From Emcibacteraceae bacterium (lineage in GTDB: Bacteria; Pseudomonadota; Alphaproteobacteria; Sphingomonadales; Emcibacteraceae): a stretch of 7,542 bases of DNA. A program made the translations under genes and the position numbers. This document shows, one piece after another, positions 1-6,017 of this stretch; positions within the stretch are counted from its first letter, which is position 1; every line of letters begins with the position of its first letter. A model generated the notes under the pieces. The model ran no database searches. It worked only from the letters and a program-made list of their open reading frames with translations, and was not told where the DNA came from. The DNA is taken from the NCBI GenBank assembly GCA_016763335.1, contig JAESUD010000190.1, positions 1 through 7,542 of the forward strand, read 5' to 3'.

Positions 1-579
1 GAAGATGCCCAAAAAAGAGACGGGGATAGTTTCCCGCTTGGTAATTATGGTGCGGGACTCGGGGCGCGGGCCGGTAATAAAGAAGGCGGTATTGGGTCAA
101 CCTCGCTTGATCTTGGTGGCGGGCTTATGGTTGGGGCGCTGGTGGCGGTGAATAGTGTTGGCAGTGTGTTTATGCCGGACGGTAAGACATATTGGGCGCA
201 ACCGTTTGCCATCGGTGATGAAATTGGCGGACAAAAAGCTAATCCAGATCAAGAGCCGGCGACGCAGCCGTTACCGGATGATGGTAAAATGGGTGGTTCA
301 CAGCCGGGAACGAATACGACAATTGGCGTGATTGCGACATCGGCCAAGTTGACGACGGCTGAATGTAAACGGGTGGCGATGATGGCGCATGATGGTTATG
401 CGCGTGCGATCCGCCCGGTTCATACATTATCAGACGGTGATACGATTTTCTGTATTTCAGGTGGAACAAAAGAAATTCCAGAAGGGCCAATGCGTTCAAG
501 AGCGATATCAGAAATTGGATCGGCGGCGGCGGATTGCATGGCAAGGGCCATTGCCCGTGGTGTATATGAGGCACAGTAA
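1..579 (+). CDS. P1-family (S58, DmpA/NylC-like) peptidase, 5'-truncated
   Basis: This is the C-terminal 192 residues of a peptidase of the S58/P1 family (DmpA aminopeptidase and 6-aminohexanoate oligomer hydrolase NylC relatives). The reading frame is open from base 1, so the true start lies left of the window. Family hallmarks visible are a Gly-rich first part (residues 14-45, including KEGGIGST), VGALVAVN (44-51), and the segment GTNTTIGVIAT at 103-113. In this family the proenzyme cuts itself before a Ser or Thr that becomes the N-terminal nucleophile. Here the expected cut is Asn105|Thr106, with the Thr codon at 316-318, as in NylC. Downstream, MAHDGYARAIRPVHT and DGDTIF are also typical. 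These enzymes remove N-terminal residues from peptides or hydrolyse amide oligomers; the substrate cannot be told. No linked operon partner is visible: a 77-base gap separates it from the kinase. The family call is firm, the specificity unknown. Confidence 0.9.
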   Translation, partial: EDAQKRDGDSFPLGNYGAGLGARAGNKEGGIGSTSLDLGGGLMVGALVAVNSVGSVFMPDGKTYWAQPFAIGDEIGGQKANPDQEPATQPLPDDGKMGGSQPGTNTTIGVIATSAKLTTAECKRVAMMAHDGYARAIRPVHTLSDGDTIFCISGGTKEIPEGPMRSRAISEIGSAAADCMARAIARGVYEAQ

Positions 580-617
580 TAGAATATTATATGATCCAGA
601 TGTTTGAGTAGTATTTT

Positions 618-649
618 TTAAACAATAATTAATATCCTTGAGATATAAA
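618..649 (+). promoter_or_regulatory. CtrA-like box and -10 element before the histidine kinase
   Basis: TTAA (618-621), seven bases, TTAA (629-632) followed by T, then ten bases, then TATAAA (644-649), which matches the -10 consensus at 5 of 6 positions. TTAA-N7-TTAA(C) is the core of the CtrA site in alphaproteobacteria; here the fifth base of the right half is T rather than C. Transcription would begin near 656, almost on the kinase ATG at 657. The sequence match is direct; the regulator is inferred. The region is very AT-rich, so chance matches are possible. Confidence 0.45.
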
Positions 650-656
650 ATTAATC

Positions 657-2540
657 ATGATCAAACGTATGCCCTTTATGATGCTGATTTTTATAATGAG
701 TATGGTTGCCACATCGGTGGCTGGCATAGTGATTTATCAACTTTATAGCACACAATATCACCACCAAAAGGACGACTTGCTTAAAAATGTCCAAGGGCAG
801 GTTGAAATGCTTGAATTTATTGCAAGAAACGGTGATGAAAAATCAAAAAACTTGCTGCAGCAATTTGCATCCGATGAAAATATTCTTAAGCAACAGGAAA
901 ACCCAGGCTCTGCAATCACTCTTGATAGCCAATGGATACAGGAATTTTTTGGTAGTACCGGACGGTTTTTGGTTGGGAAGAAAATTGGCGATCATATTTA
1001 TTTTTTCCGGTTAACAGAAAGAACGGACTTACGTCTTCCTCCGCCCGTTCTTTCGCGGGAAGGGTCACAAGGACCAATGGGACGTGCCATGCGCGGGGAA
1101 ACTGGCACCATGAAATTTGTTGGTCTTGGCGATGCCAATTTAATTGTTGCGTATGCCTATATAGATAGCTTGCAAATAGGAATTTTTTCAAGAATTAGTA
1201 TTAGTGAAATTCGGGCTCCATTTATTAAAAATGGTATAATCACGCTTGTAGTCAGTTTGTTGTCGATTATTATCGGCACGTTTTTTTATCGGCGTTATGG
1301 GGTGGCCTATATTGAATATATTCTTGAAGATGCACAGACACAAAAAAAGATTGCGGTTAGTCGCCGGGAAGAACTGCATGAAGTTAAATCAGACCATGAA
1401 AAAACGGAAGCCAAATTAGAAGAGAGCGAAAATAAATATCTATCCATATTTGAAAATTCTGAAGACCCGATGTGGTTAATGGTTGAAGGTGTTTTTATTC
1501 ATTGTAATGATGCGGCGGTTAAAGTCTTCAGATGTAAGTCAAAGGAAATTTTTTCGCAAATGCATCCATCACAATTTTCACCGGTTAATCAGCCGGATGG
1601 CAATAATTCATTTTTAAAAGCCGAAGAAATGATGAAATTAGCGAGGGATAAAGGCTATGCCCGCTTTTACTGGACACATTCACGTATTGATAGTGGTGAA
1701 TATTTTCCCGCTGAGGTGACGTTAACAAGGGTAATGATTGATGAGAAGCTAGGGCTTCATGCAATGGTTCGTGATATTACGGAACTTAAAAATATGCAGG
1801 ATAATTTGGAGGATGCGCTCGCAGATGCGAAACGCGCCAATGTTGCTAAATCAGAATTTCTTGCCAGTATGTCCCATGAATTTCGTACGCCGCTTAATGC
1901 TATTCTCGGGTTTAGCGAAATGATTCGAGAAGAGTATCTTGGGCCGCTTGGTTCAAAAAAATATAGTGAATATGCCGGGGATATCCATTCGAGCGGAACA
2001 CATTTGCTTGAACTCATTAATGACATTCTTGATATTGCTGCCATTGAAGCAAGACAAAGCCCAATAGATAAAACATATTTTGATTTTGCAGAACTTGTCG
2101 ATGAATGTTTTAGTAATGTAGAGCCATTATCGGAGAACAATAAAATTAAACTCCGTAGGGATTTGGATGAGGGCCTTGAAAATGTTTTTGCCCATAAAAG
2201 AGGGGTTAAACAAATCATTATTAATCTTCTTGCCAACGGAATTAAGTATAATCAAGAGGGCGGTGAAGTTGTTTTGAAAGCACATATCGAAGATCAAATG
2301 CTTTGTTTTTGTGTAGAAGATAATGGCTTTGGCATCGAAGAGGAATTTTTGTCGCGAATATTAGAACCGTTTTCAAGAGCAGAAGATGATGTGCTTATGG
2401 CACAGGAAGGCACGGGCCTCGGTTTAAGTATATGTCAGAAGTTAATCGAAGCATATAAGGGCACGATCAATGTAAGCAGTACATATGGTGACGGCACTGC
2501 GGTTAACGTGATTATTCCTATTGATGAGATCGATCAATAA
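657..2540 (+). CDS. Membrane sensor histidine kinase (Cache-like sensor, PAS, HisKA, HATPase_c)
   Basis: A 627-residue inner-membrane sensor kinase. Order of parts: transmembrane helix (about 7-28); periplasmic region (about 30-190) whose end, with GETG at 147-150 and LIVAYAYI at 162-169, resembles the membrane-proximal half of Cache sensors; second transmembrane helix (about 193-210); charged linker likely to be coiled coil (225-260); PAS domain (about 258-376); HisKA with phospho-acceptor His407 in SHEFRTPLN; HATPase with N-box NLLANGIK (523-530), DNGFGI (555-560) and GTGLGLS (585-591). All catalytic motifs look intact. The stretch from SEMIREEYLGPLG through ILDIAAIEA is of the type seen in alphaproteobacterial PleC/DivJ-like kinases. 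There is no receiver domain and no neighbouring response regulator, so it is an orphan kinase with unknown partner. The start at 657 has no clear Shine-Dalgarno; Met5 (669) is an alternative. The gene lies 109 bases before tadG on the same strand, and both may share a regulator. Confidence 0.95.
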   Translation: MIKRMPFMMLIFIMSMVATSVAGIVIYQLYSTQYHHQKDDLLKNVQGQVEMLEFIARNGDEKSKNLLQQFASDENILKQQENPGSAITLDSQWIQEFFGSTGRFLVGKKIGDHIYFFRLTERTDLRLPPPVLSREGSQGPMGRAMRGETGTMKFVGLGDANLIVAYAYIDSLQIGIFSRISISEIRAPFIKNGIITLVVSLLSIIIGTFFYRRYGVAYIEYILEDAQTQKKIAVSRREELHEVKSDHEKTEAKLEESENKYLSIFENSEDPMWLMVEGVFIHCNDAAVKVFRCKSKEIFSQMHPSQFSPVNQPDGNNSFLKAEEMMKLARDKGYARFYWTHSRIDSGEYFPAEVTLTRVMIDEKLGLHAMVRDITELKNMQDNLEDALADAKRANVAKSEFLASMSHEFRTPLNAILGFSEMIREEYLGPLGSKKYSEYAGDIHSSGTHLLELINDILDIAAIEARQSPIDKTYFDFAELVDECFSNVEPLSENNKIKLRRDLDEGLENVFAHKRGVKQIIINLLANGIKYNQEGGEVVLKAHIEDQMLCFCVEDNGFGIEEEFLSRILEPFSRAEDDVLMAQEGTGLGLSICQKLIEAYKGTINVSSTYGDGTAVNVIIPIDEIDQ

Positions 2541-2584
2541 AACTAAAAATCAGATTAAAAGTTTATATTAAATTTAGCTATTAG

Positions 2585-2616
2585 TTAGCTTTTGCTTAAC
2601 AGTATCGCTTTATACT
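2585..2616 (+). promoter_or_regulatory. CtrA-like box and -10 element before tadG
   Basis: TTAG (2585-2588), seven bases, TTAAC (2596-2600), ten bases, then TATACT (2611-2616), a 5 of 6 match to the -10 consensus. The left half differs by one base from the CtrA core TTAA; the right half is full, including the C. A start near 2623 would give a leader of about 27 bases before the tadG ATG at 2650. The box-to-hexamer spacing equals that before the kinase and before the tadE operon. No believable -35 of the ordinary kind sits at normal spacing, which would fit an activator-dependent promoter. Confidence 0.45.
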
Positions 2617-2649
2617 TTCCTGTAAATTATTAAGTGATATGGCAAAAAT

Positions 2650-4344
2650 ATGAATATTAAAATCTTGAAAAAAATATATACATTTGGTCAACGACTGAGG
2701 TCTGATCAAAGCGGTAGTATCCTTGTGCAGGTGGCGTTTGCAACGACGCTGCTTGTTGGCATGCTTGGGATCGGTGTTGATTTATCACGGGCTTATTTAT
2801 ATCGGTCACAGCTTTCAGGTGCGCTTGATGCGGCGGCACTGGCCGGGGCAAAATCATTCCATTCAGATACCAGAGATGCTGAAATTCAGGCGTTTTTTGA
2901 AAGTAATTTTGATGCTCAATTTATGGGCGGAACGGTTGGTCAGTTACTGATAACCGAAGTTGATACTGTTACAAAAACCCTTGATGTTAAGGCCGCAGGG
3001 ACTGTTGACACTGTATTTATGCGTCTTTTTGGCTTGGACGACATTTCAATTGCCGCATCTGCAGAAACCACCAGTAAGCAAACCGGGCTTCAGATCGTAA
3101 TGGTGCTTGATAACACCGGATCAATGCGTTCGACAGATAATGGAACAGTGAGGATTGATGCTCTTAAATCATCAGCCACCACGCTGGTCAATAATCTATT
3201 TGGTAATGACGCCAGTAATGATAAATTGCAGGTTGCGATTGTTCCTTATGTAACGACGGTTAATGTCGGGCACTTGTTAGACAGTGATTATATTGATAGA
3301 ACGTCAGTGCCCGGGAGTTATTCTTATCATGCAACGAATTTAACGAGATGGAATGGTTGTGTGGAAGCACGCAATACCAATAGTAATTTAAATGCAGCCG
3401 ATAGTTATGATGTTAAAGTTGAACATGGAGGTGAGGACTGGGTGCCATTCTTGTGGCGTCCGCATTATGATAATCACTTTTACAGTTTGCCTGGCATTGA
3501 GGGGCCGGAAGGCGAAACCTGGAAAGCACCGAATTATCAACGTGAAGGTGGTAGCGGTGAAGGTGGCAGCGATGCTGGACCAAATATCAATTGTCCTGCG
3601 CCAGTACTGGATTTTACAACAGTTAAAGCGGATTTAAACGCGTATATTGACGACCTTTATTATTCATATAACCGTGGTGGAACGATTGCCAATCTTGGCA
3701 TGATATGGGGCTGGCGTATGCTTCACACTGGGTCACCGTTTTTTAATGATATTGAATATGATGATGATCAAATGGTTAAAGCGGCAATTTTAATGACTGA
3801 TGGTCAAAACTGGATCATTGATGCCCGTAAATCAAACAGTAGATATCCATATTATGATAAATCAGATTATGATTATGATGGTGCAAATACATCCGGTGAT
3901 AATTATGATAGTTATGATGATGATGGTGATGGAAGATGCCCTGGTTATGGGTGTGCTATACGCGAATGGGATGCGGATGATGAAAAAGACGGGCCTGATG
4001 AATGGAATACGGATAATGGATCAATTGGCAGGAAATTTAAAGGTGATTATTCGGCATACGGACGTCGCGATTTAGGGCGCCTTGAAGGGGCGACAACTCG
4101 TAACCAGACGACCAATGCCATTAATAAGCGTCTTGGTTATGTATGTTCCGCTATGAAAGGTATGGGCATTACAATTTATACAATTACGTTTGGTAGCGGT
4201 GCCACCAGTTCAACTCTTAAAAACCTTTATAGAGGGTGCGCAACAGATAGCGGTAAATATTTTCATGCGCCAAATTCGTCTGAACTTGACGGTGCCTTTG
4301 AAGCGATTGCCAACGACCTAGCGGACCTAAGGTTAAGTAAGTAA
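2650..4344 (+). CDS. tadG: TadG-like Tad/Flp pilus assembly protein with vWA domain
   Basis: A 564-residue secreted or membrane-anchored protein of the TadG type, a Tad (Flp) pilus accessory. The N-terminus is pilin-like: basic stretch, then DQSG followed by a hydrophobic helix (about 24-45) and VDLSRAYLYRSQLSGALDAAALAGA, typical of TadE/TadG. A prepilin-like site would be Gly22|Ser23, but position +5 is Gln27 rather than the usual Glu. A von Willebrand A fold follows (about 147-560). Metal-site (MIDAS) residues visible are Asp154, Thr156 and Ser158 in DNTGSM, probably Thr345, and Asp384 in LMTDG. Inside it lie a Gly-rich linker (299-309) and an Asp/Tyr-rich insert (400-458). Six cysteines (237, 315, 430, 435, 499, 530) suggest disulfides and an extracytoplasmic location. 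The end, AIANDLADLRLSK, is the usual TadG C-terminus. There is only a weak ribosome site (AAGTGA at 2632-2637, 12 bases off). It converges with the tadE operon. Confidence 0.9.
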   Translation: MNIKILKKIYTFGQRLRSDQSGSILVQVAFATTLLVGMLGIGVDLSRAYLYRSQLSGALDAAALAGAKSFHSDTRDAEIQAFFESNFDAQFMGGTVGQLLITEVDTVTKTLDVKAAGTVDTVFMRLFGLDDISIAASAETTSKQTGLQIVMVLDNTGSMRSTDNGTVRIDALKSSATTLVNNLFGNDASNDKLQVAIVPYVTTVNVGHLLDSDYIDRTSVPGSYSYHATNLTRWNGCVEARNTNSNLNAADSYDVKVEHGGEDWVPFLWRPHYDNHFYSLPGIEGPEGETWKAPNYQREGGSGEGGSDAGPNINCPAPVLDFTTVKADLNAYIDDLYYSYNRGGTIANLGMIWGWRMLHTGSPFFNDIEYDDDQMVKAAILMTDGQNWIIDARKSNSRYPYYDKSDYDYDGANTSGDNYDSYDDDGDGRCPGYGCAIREWDADDEKDGPDEWNTDNGSIGRKFKGDYSAYGRRDLGRLEGATTRNQTTNAINKRLGYVCSAMKGMGITIYTITFGSGATSSTLKNLYRGCATDSGKYFHAPNSSELDGAFEAIANDLADLRLSK

Positions 4345-4394
4345 AAGAATACCCCCGTTTCATTATTTAAAAGATAGATGAAACAATAACTATC

Positions 4395-4443
4395 CCCCGA
4401 AGTCAGATATACCCTATGTGTTATCCGGCTTCGGGGTTTTTTT
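4395..4443 (+). terminator. Rho-independent terminator of tadG
   Basis: CCCCGAAG (4395-4402) pairs with CTTCGGGG (4429-4436), and two further pairs (T-G, C-G) extend the stem inward to about 10 bp. The stem is followed at once by seven T (4437-4443). It lies about 50 bases after the tadG stop. On the minus strand no U-tract follows the stem, so it should serve only the plus-strand gene. Confidence 0.88.
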
Positions 4444-4551
4444 ATATGGGGAATGGTATCACTTCACTTTTCCTTATGACCCGTGCTGAGGGATAGGCAA
4501 GAGGAAAAGAGAGATACAGGTGATAAAACAAAGAAGAGGTGGGTCTCTTTA

Positions 4552-4615
4552 AGAGAGCCAAGAGAGGTTGTTTCCAAACAAGGCTCTCTCTTATAGTTTG
4601 TTAATAACAAACTAT
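4552..4615. repeat. Two adjacent inverted repeats after the tadE operon
   Basis: AGAGAGCC (4552-4559) pairs with GGCTCTCT (4582-4589). Directly inside its right arm, TTGTTT (4568-4573) faces AAACAA (4576-4581), so the two helices could stack, leaving AAGAGAGG bulged. Three bases on, ATAGTTTGTT (4593-4602) and AACAAACTAT (4606-4615) form a perfect 10-bp hairpin with loop AAT. They lie 32-96 bases past the stop of the minus-strand operon and are the only candidate 3' structure for it, but neither is followed by a U-run on either strand. A standard intrinsic terminator is therefore not shown. Confidence 0.6.
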
Positions 4616-4647
4616 GCACTGCTAGTGTGTGAGGTTAATATTATCTC

Positions 4648-5268
4648 TTAACAAGTATTTGGTGCTGAACCGTCATTTACGATATTTTCGATCGTGCCGC
4701 GGCGGGGGCGGAAATAAGCATTATATTCAATTTGGCCATCAAGCGGCAGGAAGCCGAGAATAGGCTCGAATGTATATTCAATTTCAGTAACCACAAGAAT
4801 TTGTGATGTCGTCACGATGGTATTGGCGGGTAAATCGCCTTCCGCAACATTGCTGCCGCCGTCGCCAAAATCTGAGCCTGATGTATGGGCGCCGTAACAA
4901 CGCTGCCAAGCAACAGAATAGCTTGTGGCCGGAGCGCCGTCGACCCCTTCACCGATAATAGCGGTAATGGTGGCGACACCGTCAGTGGCGATGTCAAAAG
5001 GGCTACTAACGCGGTTGAGAGCGAGCATCATATCACTGACTTGCGCTTCCGATAATCCTTGGTCCATTTGGGTCATCAGGTTTGACATGGTATAGGCGGC
5101 ACGGGCAATGCGCTGATGGGCGACAAGGTATATGGATAAATCGACACAAGCCATTAACAACGCGGCTAATACTGGAGCTGCGATGGCAAATTCGATCAAG
5201 GCTATGCCTTTTTGATCGGCCTTTAGCTTTGCAGCGAGTTTATTATATAATTTGAATTTTTTAATCAT
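4648..5268 (-). CDS. TadE-like minor pilin / pilus assembly protein (second gene of operon)
   Basis: A 206-residue TadE-family protein, a Tad pilus pseudopilin expected in the inner membrane or periplasm. A basic N-terminus ends in DQKG, then IALIEFAIAAPVL opens a hydrophobic helix (about 22-50). This gives a prepilin peptidase site Gly21|Ile22 with the conserved Glu26 at +5. The rest (about 55-206) is a less conserved periplasmic domain with Cys124 and a C-terminal Cys206. The start at 5268 is preferred over an in-frame ATG at 5319: it leaves an 11-base gap after the upstream gene's stop, with AAGAGA (minus strand of 5276-5281) 7 bases before the ATG, and it gives the usual short pilin leader. 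The longer form would overlap the upstream gene by 40 bases. It is almost certainly co-transcribed with the preceding tadE-like gene. Confidence 0.9.
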   Translation of the reverse strand: MIKKFKLYNKLAAKLKADQKGIALIEFAIAAPVLAALLMACVDLSIYLVAHQRIARAAYTMSNLMTQMDQGLSEAQVSDMMLALNRVSSPFDIATDGVATITAIIGEGVDGAPATSYSVAWQRCYGAHTSGSDFGDGGSNVAEGDLPANTIVTTSQILVVTEIEYTFEPILGFLPLDGQIEYNAYFRPRRGTIENIVNDGSAPNTC

Positions 5269-5275
5269 TGGTTTG

Positions 5276-5281
5276 TCTCTT
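5276..5281 (-). promoter_or_regulatory. Ribosome binding site deciding the second tadE-like start
   Basis: On the minus strand AAGAGA, overlapping the stop codon of the upstream gene, lies 7 bases before the ATG at 5268. It supports that start over the upstream in-frame ATG at 5319. Confidence 0.6.
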
Positions 5282-5930
5282 ATACACCGCAGGTTCTTAC
5301 TGTAGAAGTAGGTTCCCATGCAATGCCGCCATATGGTTCGTTACGAACGGCGGTACTTGTCACAAGGTTGATATGTTCTTCTTCACTAAAGGCGCCAATT
5401 AATCCGTGCATCATGTAGGGTAGTTCAACGGCAATTTCCATGACCATGATGTTTTCTTCACCGCCGGTGCCGTTAGCACCCATATCGGTGTCCCATGTAC
5501 CGTTATTATTTACATCGGTATAAAATTCACCATTATTACAAGTAAGGTCACCGTCGGTGTCGCTAAAGGGTTCTTGGGCGCCTATGTCGGAAAAGCTGTC
5601 ATAAACTTTCATGGAAATTGTTACGCCGGCATCAATGCCCACATTTTCAAGCGTTTCTTTAACGTAATCTTTAATATAAGCGTCGGTGGTTGCGTAACCT
5701 TCGGGTATATTTCCGGTAATGGCTATACGGGTGGATTCTGTAACGGCCCCTTCAAGCGCTGAATAAACCATCAAAATGCGACCCACTTCCATTGATCCAA
5801 AAATCATAGTAACAAATACAGGCAACAGCAGCGCATATTCGACAACGAATGCGCCTTTTTGATTTGCTTTTATTTTTTGAAGCAGATTTATGAATGTATG
5901 TTTTGTATTTTTCATTTTTACAGAGCTCAT
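5280..5930 (-). CDS. TadE-like minor pilin with Asp/Asn-rich calcium-type insert (first gene of operon)
   Basis: A TadE-family protein of 216 residues from the ATG at 5930, or 211 from Met6 at 5915. The N-terminus is pilin-like: NQKG then AFVVEYALLLPVFV, giving a predicted prepilin peptidase cut Gly26|Ala27 with Glu31 at +5, followed by the membrane helix (about 27-50). In the periplasmic part, residues 119-150 form an Asp/Asn/Gly-rich insert with DTDGD (124-128) and DVNNNGTWDTD (139-149), resembling EF-hand or dockerin-type calcium loops. From memory, similar inserts occur in other alphaproteobacterial TadE proteins. Cys131 and Cys214 could pair. The candidate promoter just upstream predicts transcription from about 5936. 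That leaves only some 6 bases before the 5930 ATG, so Met6, with GAG about 10 bases upstream of it, may be the real start. It forms an operon with the downstream tadE-like gene. Confidence 0.9.
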   Translation of the reverse strand: MSSVKMKNTKHTFINLLQKIKANQKGAFVVEYALLLPVFVTMIFGSMEVGRILMVYSALEGAVTESTRIAITGNIPEGYATTDAYIKDYVKETLENVGIDAGVTISMKVYDSFSDIGAQEPFSDTDGDLTCNNGEFYTDVNNNGTWDTDMGANGTGGEENIMVMEIAVELPYMMHGLIGAFSEEEHINLVTSTAVRNEPYGGIAWEPTSTVRTCGV

Positions 5931-5942
5931 TTAATTTAATAA

Positions 5943-5974
5943 ACTCTAACAAAAGATTGTTAATGTAGACTTAA
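5943..5974 (-). promoter_or_regulatory. CtrA box and -10 element before the tadE operon
   Basis: Read on the minus strand, TTAAGTCTACATTAAC (5974-5959) is a full match to the CtrA consensus TTAA-N7-TTAAC and points toward the operon. Ten bases later comes TAGAGT (5948-5943), a 4 of 6 match to the -10 consensus. Transcription would begin near 5936. This is the best of the three such boxes in the window. The regulator is inferred from the motif only. Confidence 0.55.
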
Positions 5975-6017
5975 GTTATCTATAAAAACAGTTTAAACTT
6001 TTAACAAAAATAGAAGC

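Larger units (their letters stand above)
4345..4647. other. Gene-free, inverted-repeat-rich region between convergent pilus operons
   Basis: This 303-base stretch lies between the tadG stop and the stop of the last tadE-like gene. I see no coding sequence. It holds, left to right: a 7-bp hairpin GTTTCAT/ATGAAAC (4357-4384); the tadG terminator (4395-4443); an inverted repeat TTTTCCT/AGGAAAA (4468-4508) enclosing CCC/GGG (4480-4492); several purine runs of the GAGAG type; and two strong inverted repeats (4552-4589, 4593-4615). Most of it is probably 3' end structure for both operons. A small RNA is possible, but I see no promoter to support one. Confidence 0.6.

Noticed and set aside
2521..2537. 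TTGAT...ATCAA inverted repeat at the kinase 3' end
   Set aside because: Seven bases separate the halves instead of four, and it lies within the last kinase codons, too far from the next start to be a convincing FNR site.
2555..2571. TTAA-N9-TTAA upstream of tadG
   Set aside because: Spacing is 9, not 7, so it does not fit the CtrA site.
2576..2594. AGCTA/TAGCT hairpin followed by TTTT as a terminator after the kinase
   Set aside because: A 5-bp, AT-rich stem with four T is too weak; it also overlaps the candidate tadG promoter region.
3623..3637. TTAA-N7-TTAA motif inside tadG
   Set aside because: It lies deep in a well-supported coding region with no gene start after it; taken as a chance hit and as a measure of background for the motif.
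5269..5319. Longer N-terminus for the second tadE-like gene (start 5319)
   Set aside because: It adds 17 non-pilin residues and overlaps the upstream gene by 40 bases; the ATG at 5268 has a ribosome site and a normal pilin leader.
5990..5999. AGTTTAAACT palindrome downstream of usp as a terminator
   Set aside because: A palindrome without a loop cannot form a stable hairpin and no good U-run follows; it is only AT-rich sequence.
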